From NCBI GenBank assembly GCA_965250025.1, contig OZ252283.1, positions 2,294,001 through 2,358,000 of the forward strand: 64,000 nucleotides of DNA. Direction: 5' to 3'. The translations under genes and the position numbers were made by a program. This stretch comes from CBDDLD01 sp965250025. Its GTDB lineage: Bacteria; Bacteroidota; Bacteroidia; Flavobacteriales; Flavobacteriaceae. Shown here one piece after another: positions 42,710 to 52,422 of this stretch (positions are counted from its first letter, which is position 1; every line of letters starts with the position of its first letter). Below the pieces are notes generated by a model, which worked only from the letters and a program-made list of their open reading frames with translations, made no database searches and had not been told where the DNA came from.

Positions 42710-43846
42710 ATGAAAGTCTTACTTTTTGGAGAATATAACAGAACGCATTGGAATATTAAAAATGGGTTACTGGCTCTTGGCCACAATGCTATAGTAGTTA
42801 GCACTAGAGATGGCTTTAAAAAAGTAGATGTTGATATAGAAATAAAGAACCCTTTTAGATCTTTAATTCTCAAGAAAATGAGAATTGGAATTAAAAAGGT
42901 CACTGGAATAGATGTTTATGCTTTATACGTTAAACATCAAATCAAATCTAAAAAGACCTTACTTTCAGGTTTTGATGTGATTCAATTTATTAATGAAGCC
43001 CCTTTTGATTTTGACAGAGCCATACAACTAAAAATATTTAAATGGTTAACGGCATGGAACAAAGATGCTTATTTATTATCCACAGGGCTCGACTATCCTA
43101 GTGTTTCATTTGCTCATGATAAAAAATTCAGATATTCTATATTAACCCCTTACTTTGAAGGTAAGGGTTCTAAAAAAGACTTCTCCCCTGCATTAAGCTA
43201 CCTTTCTGAAGCCCATTTGCCTTTACACGATTATATTTTCAAAACCATTAAAGGTGTTATAGCTAATGATTTAGATTATCATATTCCGTTGATTGGTCAT
43301 AAAAGTTACTTAGGGATGATTCCACATGCTATAAATCTTAGTGAGTTGACATATAAAAAGCCCGTCATTGATAACAAGGTTGTTATTTTTCATGGAGTCA
43401 ACTCAGATAATTATTTCAAAAAGGGAAATGATATTTTTGACGAAGCGCTTGAGATCATATCTCAGAAGTATCCTGAAGATGTTGAAATATTGATTGTTAA
43501 GGATTTGCCCTATAAGGCTTATATTGAAAGTTTTGATAAAGCCCATATCTTATTAGATCAGGTGTATGCCTATGATCAAGGCTTTAATGCCTTAGAAGCC
43601 ATGGCTAAAGGAAAGGTCGTTTTTACCGGTGCTGAAAAAGAATGGTTGGAATATTATAATATAGAAGAAGACACTGTTGCTATTAACGCTCTTCCCGACG
43701 CTAACAGTATTGCTAAAAAACTAGCATTACTTATTAAAAACCCCCATATGATTGAGCATATATCCATAAATGCCAGAGCGTTTGTGGAGCAATATCACGA
43801 TCATATTAATTGCACAAAAATGTATCTAAAACATTGGCATTCTTGA
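42710..43846 (+). CDS. Glycosyltransferase, GT-B type
   Basis: 378 residues. Opening MKVLLFGEYNRTHWNIKNGL is a Rossmann start; the C-terminal donor site has VIFHGVNSDNYFKKGNDIFD and LLDQVYAYDQGFNALEAMAK, close to GT4 glycosyltransferases, ending FVEQYHDHINCTKMYLKHW. Donor sugar unknown. It stands alone on the plus strand and ends 1 bp from the convergent PhyH gene, so it is an insert between minus-strand glycan genes. Confidence 0.78.
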   Translation: MKVLLFGEYNRTHWNIKNGLLALGHNAIVVSTRDGFKKVDVDIEIKNPFRSLILKKMRIGIKKVTGIDVYALYVKHQIKSKKTLLSGFDVIQFINEAPFDFDRAIQLKIFKWLTAWNKDAYLLSTGLDYPSVSFAHDKKFRYSILTPYFEGKGSKKDFSPALSYLSEAHLPLHDYIFKTIKGVIANDLDYHIPLIGHKSYLGMIPHAINLSELTYKKPVIDNKVVIFHGVNSDNYFKKGNDIFDEALEIISQKYPEDVEILIVKDLPYKAYIESFDKAHILLDQVYAYDQGFNALEAMAKGKVVFTGAEKEWLEYYNIEEDTVAINALPDANSIAKKLALLIKNPHMIEHISINARAFVEQYHDHINCTKMYLKHWHS

Positions 43847-44674
43847 CTAAACCTTAGGAAACCTCAATTCTAGTGACACTCTGGTTACATCATGATTTTG
43901 ATTTACTGCAGCACCATGTATAAGAAATGGTGTAAATATAAGTGCTTCACCTTCCTTAGGGTTAGGCCTGATCATTTTCATAATGCCTGCTTTGGTTTCA
44001 AGAATACAAGGCACAAAATATGTATTACCATTAATGCTGGCGCCTTTACTTTCCGTTCTCAAAATCTCATTTTCAGATAGCAAATGACTCCCTGGTAAAA
44101 CGGGAAGTGAAGATTTCTCATTGCATCCGACTATAGGCACCCATACATTGATAATATCTTCCCAATAGCTCAGATAACCGTCCCTATGCGGTGGGTTTAT
44201 ATCTAACGAATTGGGACGACTGATCCTTACTTGTATGTGAGATTTTTGCAGCTCTTCTATCCAAGATGTTAATTCAAACCCTAAAATACTTCCAAATTTA
44301 CCCGCAAGTGCATCGATATTGAAATCAAAATCCGAATTATTCAAATTCCTTGTAATGTTTATGACTTTGTTATGCAATTCATCAGTAGTAACATATTCAT
44401 GATACTTCTCTAAACTAAATGTCTCTTTTTCAAAGTTTGGTATATGCTCAGCAATTGCGTCAATAATATTTTTTTCTATTGATACTTTTAAATTATTGAA
44501 CTCTTCTTTAGAGAAAATATCAACAACTCCATAACCTTTACTTTCCCATTGCATTTTAGAAATCACACTGTCATCTGCCTTGTATAACAATTCCTCACTT
44601 CCCCAAAAAAAATGACCTTCTACATCAAATCCATACTTTTCATTGTCTATATATAACTCACATTGTTTATTCAT
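43847..44674 (-). CDS. Phytanoyl-CoA dioxygenase (PhyH) family protein
   Basis: 275 residues from ATG at 44674 (MNKQCELYIDNEKYGF), overlapping the flippase stop by 8 bp; an earlier ATG eight codons upstream is possible. It has the Fe(II)/2-oxoglutarate fold: facial triad HRD in INPPHRDGYLSYWED and distal His in LIFTPFLIHGAAVNQ, with Arg in VSLELRF for oxoglutarate. It would hydroxylate a small substrate, possibly an acyl group or sugar of the glycan; that is inference from location. Confidence 0.8.
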   Translation of the reverse strand: MNKQCELYIDNEKYGFDVEGHFFWGSEELLYKADDSVISKMQWESKGYGVVDIFSKEEFNNLKVSIEKNIIDAIAEHIPNFEKETFSLEKYHEYVTTDELHNKVINITRNLNNSDFDFNIDALAGKFGSILGFELTSWIEELQKSHIQVRISRPNSLDINPPHRDGYLSYWEDIINVWVPIVGCNEKSSLPVLPGSHLLSENEILRTESKGASINGNTYFVPCILETKAGIMKMIRPNPKEGEALIFTPFLIHGAAVNQNHDVTRVSLELRFPKV

Positions 44675-45959
44675 TAGAGTGCCTTTTTTGTTTTTCAAAA
44701 TAAAACCAAATTGCTAATATTACAATTACAAAATAGATAATATACCTTATTAAATGTGCTATTACTACTCCCTCAGTACCATAACTTCCAATGAGGGTTA
44801 TTGATAGCGTGTAGAACATGCCCAAAGAGATTAGTTCTGTGACCACAAAACTCTTTACCATTCGTTTAGCTAAAAATTGATGGGCAATAACCAAAGAACA
44901 TAATCTTATAAAATCGCCCAGAAGTTGCCATTTAAATAGTGGTTCCATGCCATCAAAGTCCGGATAAATGATCTGAATAATATAATATCTGAGGACGTAG
45001 ACTAACAGCATTCCTAATCCAAAAATCGGAAGAATGGTTTTATATATATGAATGACTTCATTATAAAAGTCCTTTTTATCTTTCAACTGTGCAAATTTCG
45101 GCAGCACATATAATGTAAACAAGCCTGTTGCGAATACCATATAGTTCTTAGAGATGAATGTCATTGCCGTCCAATATCCGGCTTCATTGACACTAATTTT
45201 ATCTGTGATTAAAACCCTTACATCCAACTCTATATAATTGATTAAAAATGTTGATACGAATGACATTAATGTAAAAGCCACTAACTCCCTGGCATATGTT
45301 ACTTTAAAACTTAGCGCTTTAAAGCGTATATATTCTTTTAATACTTTACCAAAAACTAAAAGTAATATTATGAGCTGAATACATGGTACTATGGCTACAG
45401 CGATTAGTACACCGTCAAGACTATAATTATACAACCCATAAAGTAATACTACAGTTCCTATTACATACCCAAAGAACTCAATCTTTGCATACTTTTTATA
45501 ATCGGAAATCCCATTGATTACTCCTCCAAAAACCCTATGTAAAGCAATAAACGGAATTACAAATGCCAATAGCTTAAAAATATAACTCCACTCTGAGTCA
45601 TTGAATACCCGCTCCGAAATAATCTCAGAACCAAAAAAAAGTATTCCAGCCGTAATTACAGACCCAATAACCGTAAACACAAACACTGTAGAAAACAGTT
45701 TTAACAATTCTGGTTGATCATCTTTATACTCAGCAACGTATTTAATAATGCCATTAAATACGCCCATGGTAGAAATACTGGAGAGCATGGAAAGAATATT
45801 TCTTATCTGCCCAAGAGCTGCTATACCGGCTTCTCCAACACCTATGGCTAACAATCGCTGTACAAACACAGAAATCACCAGCCTAGTTGTAATGACCACA
45901 GCATTTAATGATGTAATCTTTAAGACCGAATTGTTAGCAATGTATTTAGGAAGTTTCAC
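44667..45959 (-). CDS. O-antigen flippase Wzx-like (second copy)
   Basis: 430-residue MOP/PST-family membrane protein with about 12 spans that moves undecaprenyl-linked glycans across the inner membrane. The start MKLPKYIANNSVLKITSLNA and the repeated motif near GQIRNILSMLSSISTMGVFNG correspond closely to the 45976-47283 protein, so the two are tandem paralogues. It is 16 bp downstream of the first copy. Confidence 0.88.
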   Translation of the reverse strand: MKLPKYIANNSVLKITSLNAVVITTRLVISVFVQRLLAIGVGEAGIAALGQIRNILSMLSSISTMGVFNGIIKYVAEYKDDQPELLKLFSTVFVFTVIGSVITAGILFFGSEIISERVFNDSEWSYIFKLLAFVIPFIALHRVFGGVINGISDYKKYAKIEFFGYVIGTVVLLYGLYNYSLDGVLIAVAIVPCIQLIILLLVFGKVLKEYIRFKALSFKVTYARELVAFTLMSFVSTFLINYIELDVRVLITDKISVNEAGYWTAMTFISKNYMVFATGLFTLYVLPKFAQLKDKKDFYNEVIHIYKTILPIFGLGMLLVYVLRYYIIQIIYPDFDGMEPLFKWQLLGDFIRLCSLVIAHQFLAKRMVKSFVVTELISLGMFYTLSITLIGSYGTEGVVIAHLIRYIIYFVIVILAIWFYFEKQKRHSNE

Positions 45960-45975
45960 AAAAGTCGGTTATCAA

Positions 45976-47283
45976 TTATATTTCATCTGTATTATTAGAA
46001 ATAACACCAAACAGAGAACTTCCAAAAATTAATAAAATTATCCCGAAGTGCATAAAATAACTCAAACAATACCCCATAACAGCTCCTTTGATGCCAAATA
46101 TATCTACAAGATAAATGCTTGAAAAGTACATGATGACGAATAAAAATATCTCTATGATGATAAAATGACCAAACATTTTTTTAGCTAGAAACTGATAGGC
46201 TATTACCATAGACAGTACCCTGACAAAATCTCCTATTAGCTGCCAGCCAAACAACTCTTCTACAGGTTTAAATTCTTCAGTAAAAACAATGGTAATAATG
46301 TAGTGTCTTAATATATAGATTAATAGTAGTACAATACCAAATACAGGCATTATTTTCCTGTAGAAACTGAATACTTCCTGCCTAAACTCTTTCCTGTTAT
46401 TTATTTCACTAAATCGAGGTAATATATAAAGCGTCATTAGCGAATTAATGAACATTAAATAATAATGAGAGACTCGATTCATGGCTTCCCAATAGCCTGC
46501 TTCTTTAATGCCTATTTCATTGATGATATAATTCCGAATGATTATCAATACTATTGGTATAGCTATAGCACTAACAAGAGCCATAATAGCATATGGGCTT
46601 AATCGTTTTAAAATTCCAAGGCTAAGATTGTTAATCTTTATCAATGGTATTAAGCTCTTTCGATACAAAATACCTACCAGGGAAATCAATAAATTAAGGG
46701 CCGGTGTAATAACTACAGCAACCAATGCACCATCGATATTATCCTGCCAAATGAGCAATAGCGTTACTAATAATCCTAAAATCTGACCAATAATGTTAAT
46801 GATCAATAATATCTTGTACTTGGAAAAGCCGTTCATTATGGAGAACACAAACATGTTCAAAGCATAGAACGGCAGCACTATAGCTAATATCTTTATAACA
46901 TATACATAGTTATAGCTTTCAGAAAACAAAAATGCATTGATATACTCGGCATTATAATAGGATAAGAATGCAATAAACATTGTTGTAAAAAACCCTAAGT
47001 AAAATACTGTAGACAGTGTTTTACTCAATGCCTCACTATTGCTTTTAAATTGCCCTATAAACTTCACAACGCCATTATACAAGCCAGCTATTGCAAAGGA
47101 TTGTACAGCACTCAAAAAATTTCTTAGATTCCCTATCAGAGCCATACCTTCTGCTCCAATAAAAACAGCAATGGCTTTTGAAGTCAATACGCCTGCCAAA
47201 ATCTTTACTCCAATGGTAATTGAATTTAGGTTGGCTACTTTAAAAAGCACATTTGCATTGATATATTGAATAAACTTCTTCAA
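45976..47283 (-). CDS. O-antigen flippase Wzx-like (first copy)
   Basis: 435-residue polysaccharide flippase with about 12 spans, starting MKKFIQYINANVLFKVANLN; GNLRNFLSAVQSFAIAGLYN matches the block in the next gene. It starts directly after the DegT stop (0 bp gap), so the aminotransferase, two flippases and PhyH gene form one operon. Which copy serves which glycan cannot be told from sequence. Confidence 0.88.
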   Translation of the reverse strand: MKKFIQYINANVLFKVANLNSITIGVKILAGVLTSKAIAVFIGAEGMALIGNLRNFLSAVQSFAIAGLYNGVVKFIGQFKSNSEALSKTLSTVFYLGFFTTMFIAFLSYYNAEYINAFLFSESYNYVYVIKILAIVLPFYALNMFVFSIMNGFSKYKILLIINIIGQILGLLVTLLLIWQDNIDGALVAVVITPALNLLISLVGILYRKSLIPLIKINNLSLGILKRLSPYAIMALVSAIAIPIVLIIIRNYIINEIGIKEAGYWEAMNRVSHYYLMFINSLMTLYILPRFSEINNRKEFRQEVFSFYRKIMPVFGIVLLLIYILRHYIITIVFTEEFKPVEELFGWQLIGDFVRVLSMVIAYQFLAKKMFGHFIIIEIFLFVIMYFSSIYLVDIFGIKGAVMGYCLSYFMHFGIILLIFGSSLFGVISNNTDEI

Positions 47284-48381
47284 TTAGTAATTATTTATCA
47301 CATTGATAACCGCATCTATTTCACTGGTATTCATGACCGGACTAATTGGTATGCTTAATACTGTATCATGAACACTTTCTGTAATGGGAAGGTGATAGTT
47401 TTCAAACATGTTAAACGCTTTTTGCCGGTGTGGCGGTATGGGATAATGTATTAACCACTGTACTTGATTTTCATCCAGATATTTGCCAAAACGCTCTCTA
47501 TCATCTGCCCTAATTACAAATACGTAAAAAACATGGTCTTTGGATCCATTATAGTATGGTAATTTAAGCTTTGAATTTTGAATTTCCGTCAAATACCGTT
47601 TGGCTATCGCACGTCTTTTTTCATTATCCTCATCCAGGTATTTGAGTTTTATTGATAAAAAAGCAGCTTGTATTTCATCTAATCTGCTATTATAACCTAC
47701 ACTATTATTCTCATACTTAATATGACTTCCGTAATTACGTAAAAGCTGTATTTGTTTTGTTAGATCACTATCATTGGTTGTTACTGCACCACCATCTCCC
47801 AGTGCGCCTAAATTTTTGCTTGGATAAAAACTAAATGCTGCAGCATCTGCTAAATTCCCTGCTCTAATACCTCTGTTATTTTCAGCACCATGAGCTTGAG
47901 CTGCATCTTCGATAAGCAGAACATCTTCTCTTAAGATCGCTTTTATCGCATCAACATCTGCCAATTGTCCGTAAAGGTGAACTACAATAACAGCTTTTAC
48001 ATCCTGAGAAAGGTGTTTTTTCACATCGCTGACAGAGATATTAAAGGTTTCATCATTAGGTTCGACCAAAACCGGAACTAAATCTGCATGAATTACTGAT
48101 AGTATTGTAGCAATAAAAGTTGTAGCCGGCACCAGAACCTTATCGCCTTTTTTCAGTTTGCCATTAGCCACATAACCCTTTAGAATTAAAGTTAAAGCAT
48201 CTAAACCATTAGCTGTACCTATACAATATTTTGTGCCACAGTAAGCTGCAAATTCCGATTCAAATTGCTTCAATTTTGATCCCAACACAAATGAAGATGA
48301 TGAAATACTCGACACCAATTCTAATTGAAATGCTTCCTGAAACCTTTTATTAACTTTATGTAGGTCTAAAAATTTTATCAT
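47284..48381 (-). CDS. DegT/DnrJ/EryC1/StrS sugar aminotransferase
   Basis: 365-residue PLP enzyme. Lys189 in AAFSFYPSKNLGALGDGG forms the Schiff base; IEDAAQAHGAENN and YGQLADVDAI bind PLP. With FdtA in the locus it is the likely FdtB/QdtB-type 3-aminotransferase producing dTDP-3-amino-3,6-dideoxyhexose. It overlaps the upstream acyltransferase by 4 bp (ATGA) and is followed at once by the first flippase. Confidence 0.9.
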   Translation of the reverse strand: MIKFLDLHKVNKRFQEAFQLELVSSISSSSFVLGSKLKQFESEFAAYCGTKYCIGTANGLDALTLILKGYVANGKLKKGDKVLVPATTFIATILSVIHADLVPVLVEPNDETFNISVSDVKKHLSQDVKAVIVVHLYGQLADVDAIKAILREDVLLIEDAAQAHGAENNRGIRAGNLADAAAFSFYPSKNLGALGDGGAVTTNDSDLTKQIQLLRNYGSHIKYENNSVGYNSRLDEIQAAFLSIKLKYLDEDNEKRRAIAKRYLTEIQNSKLKLPYYNGSKDHVFYVFVIRADDRERFGKYLDENQVQWLIHYPIPPHRQKAFNMFENYHLPITESVHDTVLSIPISPVMNTSEIDAVINVINNY

Positions 48382-49349
48382 ATAAATATGGCATCTAGCG
48401 GTTTATAACTATTGAAGTCAATCTCATAAAAATCATGCACAATACTTCTTGCTCCAAACCCTTCTTTCCAAAATAATAGCCCTTCATTAACTTGTAAACC
48501 TCTATTTTCATTAGAAATTCCAAAATCAAAATAACGTTTTTCAGAAAAAACTGTATGAATTAAATGCTCAAATAAAAAGTCTAATGCTCCTAATTGTTGT
48601 CTATCAGAATTAGCAGAAATGTACTGAACATGAGCTACGTGTTGAGTTTCAAAAATTGTAGCCCCTGCAACAATAACATTGTCTTTATAAACATTAAACT
48701 GCCTGATACGGTTAGGAAATTTAGACTTTAAATACTGGATCTCTTCTAAACTATGTACTGGCTTAGCACTGTGTTTTTCAACCAAATTTGGAATCAATAT
48801 CATATTCCAAAAATCATCAAAAGCACTAACTTCTTTGATATACAACCCATTTTTAATTGCCTTTTTCACTCCTTCAATACGATTTGATTTGATATTCAAC
48901 CGATTTGAGTAATCTACAGTTGATGACACATCGCGTCGTATCAGCTTAGCATTAACCAAAAACAGTAAGTAATCCAATTCGTCACTTGGATATGCATTGT
49001 ATATTTTCGGTAATATCTTTAAAGTCAATCTATTTATCTTCTGGGCCTCACAAAAATTCAATATGGCTTTAAACGCTTCATAAACATCCTTAAAAACTAC
49101 TTTTTTCTGAAGAATTAAACCACCATAAGTTAAGCCCTGGTGAGATACCAAATCATGATCTACTTTATTTGCTGGTAATAAAGCTATTAGCTTTTCATTT
49201 TTATATACCAAAAGCGACGCATCCTCAAATCGATCGCTATGATAATCCATAAAATCTCTATAAAATAGAAACGTTGCATTCTTAGATGACGACACAAAAT
49301 CATCCCATAACTTCTTTAAGTTATCTGTATATTTTTGAACTGAATAAAT
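48378..49349 (-). CDS. FemAB/GNAT-like acyltransferase, probable ATT start
   Basis: Body of 305 residues from the first standard start (GTG at 49295), but the frame reads on upstream, in homology-like sequence (YSVQKYTDNLKKLWDDF), to a stop at 49368-49370. In this stretch there is no ATG, GTG or TTG; ATT at 49349 gives a natural (M)YSVQKYTDN opening and 323 residues. Motifs: FLFYRDFMDYHSDRFED and FDFGISNENRGLQVNEGL, the FemAB-like acyl-transfer core. It probably acylates the amino sugar made by FdtA/DegT. Confidence 0.7.
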   Translation of the reverse strand: MYSVQKYTDNLKKLWDDFVSSSKNATFLFYRDFMDYHSDRFEDASLLVYKNEKLIALLPANKVDHDLVSHQGLTYGGLILQKKVVFKDVYEAFKAILNFCEAQKINRLTLKILPKIYNAYPSDELDYLLFLVNAKLIRRDVSSTVDYSNRLNIKSNRIEGVKKAIKNGLYIKEVSAFDDFWNMILIPNLVEKHSAKPVHSLEEIQYLKSKFPNRIRQFNVYKDNVIVAGATIFETQHVAHVQYISANSDRQQLGALDFLFEHLIHTVFSEKRYFDFGISNENRGLQVNEGLLFWKEGFGARSIVHDFYEIDFNSYKPLDAIFI

Positions 49350-49541
49350 AAGCTGGCTTTTAAACTTTTACTGCTGTGAAAATACAAATTTTAGGGAGTA
49401 TGCAAATAAATACATTGTATTATGTCTCTTAATTTTAAACACTGAAAATAAATACCTCTACATCTACTTCTAAAAACCATACCAATCTACGCCAGAGAAT
49501 AATAGTATCGCACTTAAATTTTGAGTCTTAAAATCAGGGTT

Positions 49542-50480
49542 TCAATCCTTTATGTTGGTTTTATCTACAATATACAAAGGGCGATCTTTTACATTGATAT
49601 TGATTCTACTGATGTACTCTCCTATAATTCCAATAGAAAATAATTGAATACCGCCTATAAACATTACACTTATAATTAGTGAAGTCCAACCAGTGATGGT
49701 TTGCTGGAGTACAAAATGTGAAAAAATTGCAAATAGAATAACAAAAAATGAAAGAAAAGAAATGAAAAATCCCAGTTTTCTAACGAGGACCAATGGTTTA
49801 TCCGAAAATCCTGTGATCGCATCTAATGCCAATAGAAACATCTTTTCATAAGAATAGGCAGACTTTCCATGTTTTCTACTATCCCTATCATATAATACCT
49901 TAGATTGTTTATAGCCTAACCAAGCCATCTGACCTCTCAAAAACTTATTCTGTTCTGGCATCCGCTTCAACGATAATGCCACCTTTCTGTCAAAAATTCT
50001 GTAATCTCCTGCATCCAAAGGGATGTCGAAAGCTACCATACGTTTGAGTATTCTGTAGAACAATTTTGCTGAAACTTTTTTAAAGAACGATTCCCCATCT
50101 CGTTTTTTTCGTTGTGCATAAACAATATCGTATCCTTCTTGATGTTTATCGTATAACTTTGGAATCAATTCCGGTGGATCTTGTAAATCACTGTCAATAA
50201 TAACAATAGCTTTTCCTTTGGAAGAGTCTATACCCGCCATTAAGGCCACCTGATGGCCAAAATTTCTACTAAAGTCTATATAGAATACTTTGTTATTATT
50301 TTCTGAAAGCCTTATTATGAGTTCCAAAGAACCATCGATACTACCATCATTGACAAAAATCAACTCATAGTTTTCGGTAATGGGCTCAATTGCCTTTAAC
50401 AAGCGATCGTATAATTCATTCAAATTGCCCTCTTCATTGTAAACAGGAATTATTATAGAAATGTCTTTAAGAGTATCCAT
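49542..50480 (-). CDS. Polyprenyl-phosphate glycosyltransferase (GtrB/DPM type)
   Basis: 312 residues: GT2 catalytic domain (ISIIIPVYNEEGNLNELYDR; IVIIDSDLQDPPELIP; YRIFDRKVALSLKRMPEQNK) followed by two membrane spans (about residues 235-260 and 270-295). This architecture loads a sugar on undecaprenyl phosphate for a GT-C transferase. The 33-bp gap to the upstream large membrane protein (50513-52261) suggests they act as a pair. The 49350-49541 gap holds no feature I can name. Confidence 0.88.
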   Translation of the reverse strand: MDTLKDISIIIPVYNEEGNLNELYDRLLKAIEPITENYELIFVNDGSIDGSLELIIRLSENNNKVFYIDFSRNFGHQVALMAGIDSSKGKAIVIIDSDLQDPPELIPKLYDKHQEGYDIVYAQRKKRDGESFFKKVSAKLFYRILKRMVAFDIPLDAGDYRIFDRKVALSLKRMPEQNKFLRGQMAWLGYKQSKVLYDRDSRKHGKSAYSYEKMFLLALDAITGFSDKPLVLVRKLGFFISFLSFFVILFAIFSHFVLQQTITGWTSLIISVMFIGGIQLFSIGIIGEYISRININVKDRPLYIVDKTNIKD

Positions 50481-50512
50481 GAATTAATTTGTCTAATGTA
50501 AAAAAGTAAATA

Positions 50513-52261
50513 TTACTTAGTTTTTAATGTCTTATAAATGCTAAAGTAATCATTATACCACACAACTTCATAATCGTGTGTTTTCAGAAACGTGTTCATA
50601 GCTACAGTTCGCGCTCTATTATAATGTACACCTACCTCCTGTTCTTCATTTAGATAATTCGATATAGGTTCGGAAAACTTTTCAATCGTAGCAAATTTTT
50701 GAACAACAACTATGGGATACACATCAATAGTTTGTTCTGCTTTGTTTAACTTCTCTGCAAACGAATGGCTATCGTATATCATCAACCACGGATTGTAAGC
50801 ATAGGGCTTTGTCTCTGTCATAAAATGGACCATGGGAATACTATCAAAGGTTAACAAATAATCTCCTGCTTTCACGTAATTATTTAAATACGTCATAAGG
50901 TCATTGATAATTGTTGCGCGTTCCTTGGTTGTATAAACAGTTTTGGTAAAAGCATTATTTATACTATACGTTTTATACCATCGGTAACCTGGATCAAAGT
51001 AAGCTTCGTTAATAATACGATAGGTTTTAATTGTAAGAAACGAAATTGCAATAACCGTAGCTATATATGACATGCTTTTACCCGCATTTGGTTTTAACAC
51101 GATATGTTTCTTAAATGCAAAATGTAACTCTAAACGATGACCTTCAGAAACAAAAGATAATGCAAACGGAACTGACAGCCAAATGCACATGTAACCACTA
51201 CTAATCATACCTCCACCACTTCCTAAAGGAAGTACCATCATTATCAAAATTGCTATAAATGCCATGACTTTTGACATAACTGGCTTGGACCTACTTAACA
51301 ATAGGGTTAGCAAGCTTACAAGAGAAAACGCGTAAACAGCATGTATTCCTCCCTTAACAAATGGTAATCCAACCACAAAAAAACTAATCACATATATTAA
51401 ATAACGTAACCAGAGCGTATTTTGAAAGTAATTGACACCCTTTTTTACTACAAAAAAATAAGCAATAAAATAAACCATTAAAATAGCCACTTTTTTATAG
51501 TTAAATAACGTTACGTGTATTAAATCGGCTATACTATGACCACTACCTCTTGTACTCCCCAGATTAAATAGTGTTTCAAAAGCATTACGAATAATACTTA
51601 TGTGACCAAGTATTAACATCACAAAGACGATCAAACTCAAACCTATCACAAACCCCAATAACAACATTGTTATCCATCTTAAACCACTACTCCAATGCTT
51701 CTTGTTCAAATATTGATAATACGGAATAACCATAACCAGAGCAAGAAGTGTAATATTTGGTATTCGCGTAGATACATTAACTCCAATTAAAATTCCTGAG
51801 ATCAGTATTTTCTTTATATTTTTTGTAGCCAAACCACGCTCTAAAAAATAGGCAATAAGTACCGCAAAAAGTGCTGTGAGTTGGTTATGATAAAAGACCA
51901 GATAACCAAAATCATTAACAAACAACACCATAGTTAACCCCAGTAATGTATATTTTGGGTTTGTGTACCTTTTTAAAAGTTGATATGATAACATAAAGGT
52001 GAGTGTATTGACTACAATAGCCAATATCCTAAACCAAAAAACACCCCCTCCTGGAAACAATTCGTACCATAACCCTCCAATTATGGTAGAAAGCCAATAC
52101 ACGAAATTGTATTCAACACTCTCAGGCGCATTAAATATTTGTTGGTATCCGGTCAATACAAAGCCATCATCGCATACGTCAAACCCTTGAAAAGCCAGAA
52201 TAAACTGAATACAAACTATGATAACTACAGTAAAGTAATACTTATTTTTGATTAAAATCAT
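50513..52261 (-). CDS. Large polytopic membrane protein, probable GT-C glycosyltransferase
   Basis: 582 residues from ATG at 52261 (MILIKNKYYFTVVIIV); an upstream GTG would add eight residues. About 10-12 spans, an early extracytoplasmic acidic motif (FQGFDVCDDGFVLTG, near residue 30) in the place of the catalytic DD/DE of GT-C enzymes, and a soluble C-terminal domain. Next to a polyprenyl-phosphate glycosyltransferase this suggests a periplasmic transferase. Fold assignment is inferred, not proven. Confidence 0.6.
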   Translation of the reverse strand: MILIKNKYYFTVVIIVCIQFILAFQGFDVCDDGFVLTGYQQIFNAPESVEYNFVYWLSTIIGGLWYELFPGGGVFWFRILAIVVNTLTFMLSYQLLKRYTNPKYTLLGLTMVLFVNDFGYLVFYHNQLTALFAVLIAYFLERGLATKNIKKILISGILIGVNVSTRIPNITLLALVMVIPYYQYLNKKHWSSGLRWITMLLLGFVIGLSLIVFVMLILGHISIIRNAFETLFNLGSTRGSGHSIADLIHVTLFNYKKVAILMVYFIAYFFVVKKGVNYFQNTLWLRYLIYVISFFVVGLPFVKGGIHAVYAFSLVSLLTLLLSRSKPVMSKVMAFIAILIMMVLPLGSGGGMISSGYMCIWLSVPFALSFVSEGHRLELHFAFKKHIVLKPNAGKSMSYIATVIAISFLTIKTYRIINEAYFDPGYRWYKTYSINNAFTKTVYTTKERATIINDLMTYLNNYVKAGDYLLTFDSIPMVHFMTETKPYAYNPWLMIYDSHSFAEKLNKAEQTIDVYPIVVVQKFATIEKFSEPISNYLNEEQEVGVHYNRARTVAMNTFLKTHDYEVVWYNDYFSIYKTLKTK

Positions 52262-52422
52262 CACGCTCTGGCATGTATCTCTCACAAAAAAAAGGATTAT
52301 TTATCGCATTCTAAAAAAATACCAGTTTTAATTTTAGCCTCAACTTATACTTGAAAAAAAACTGCTATATTCGATGCCTAATATAAACCCCCGTGTAAAC
52401 CGAGCTGCTTCTCTAATTGAAC

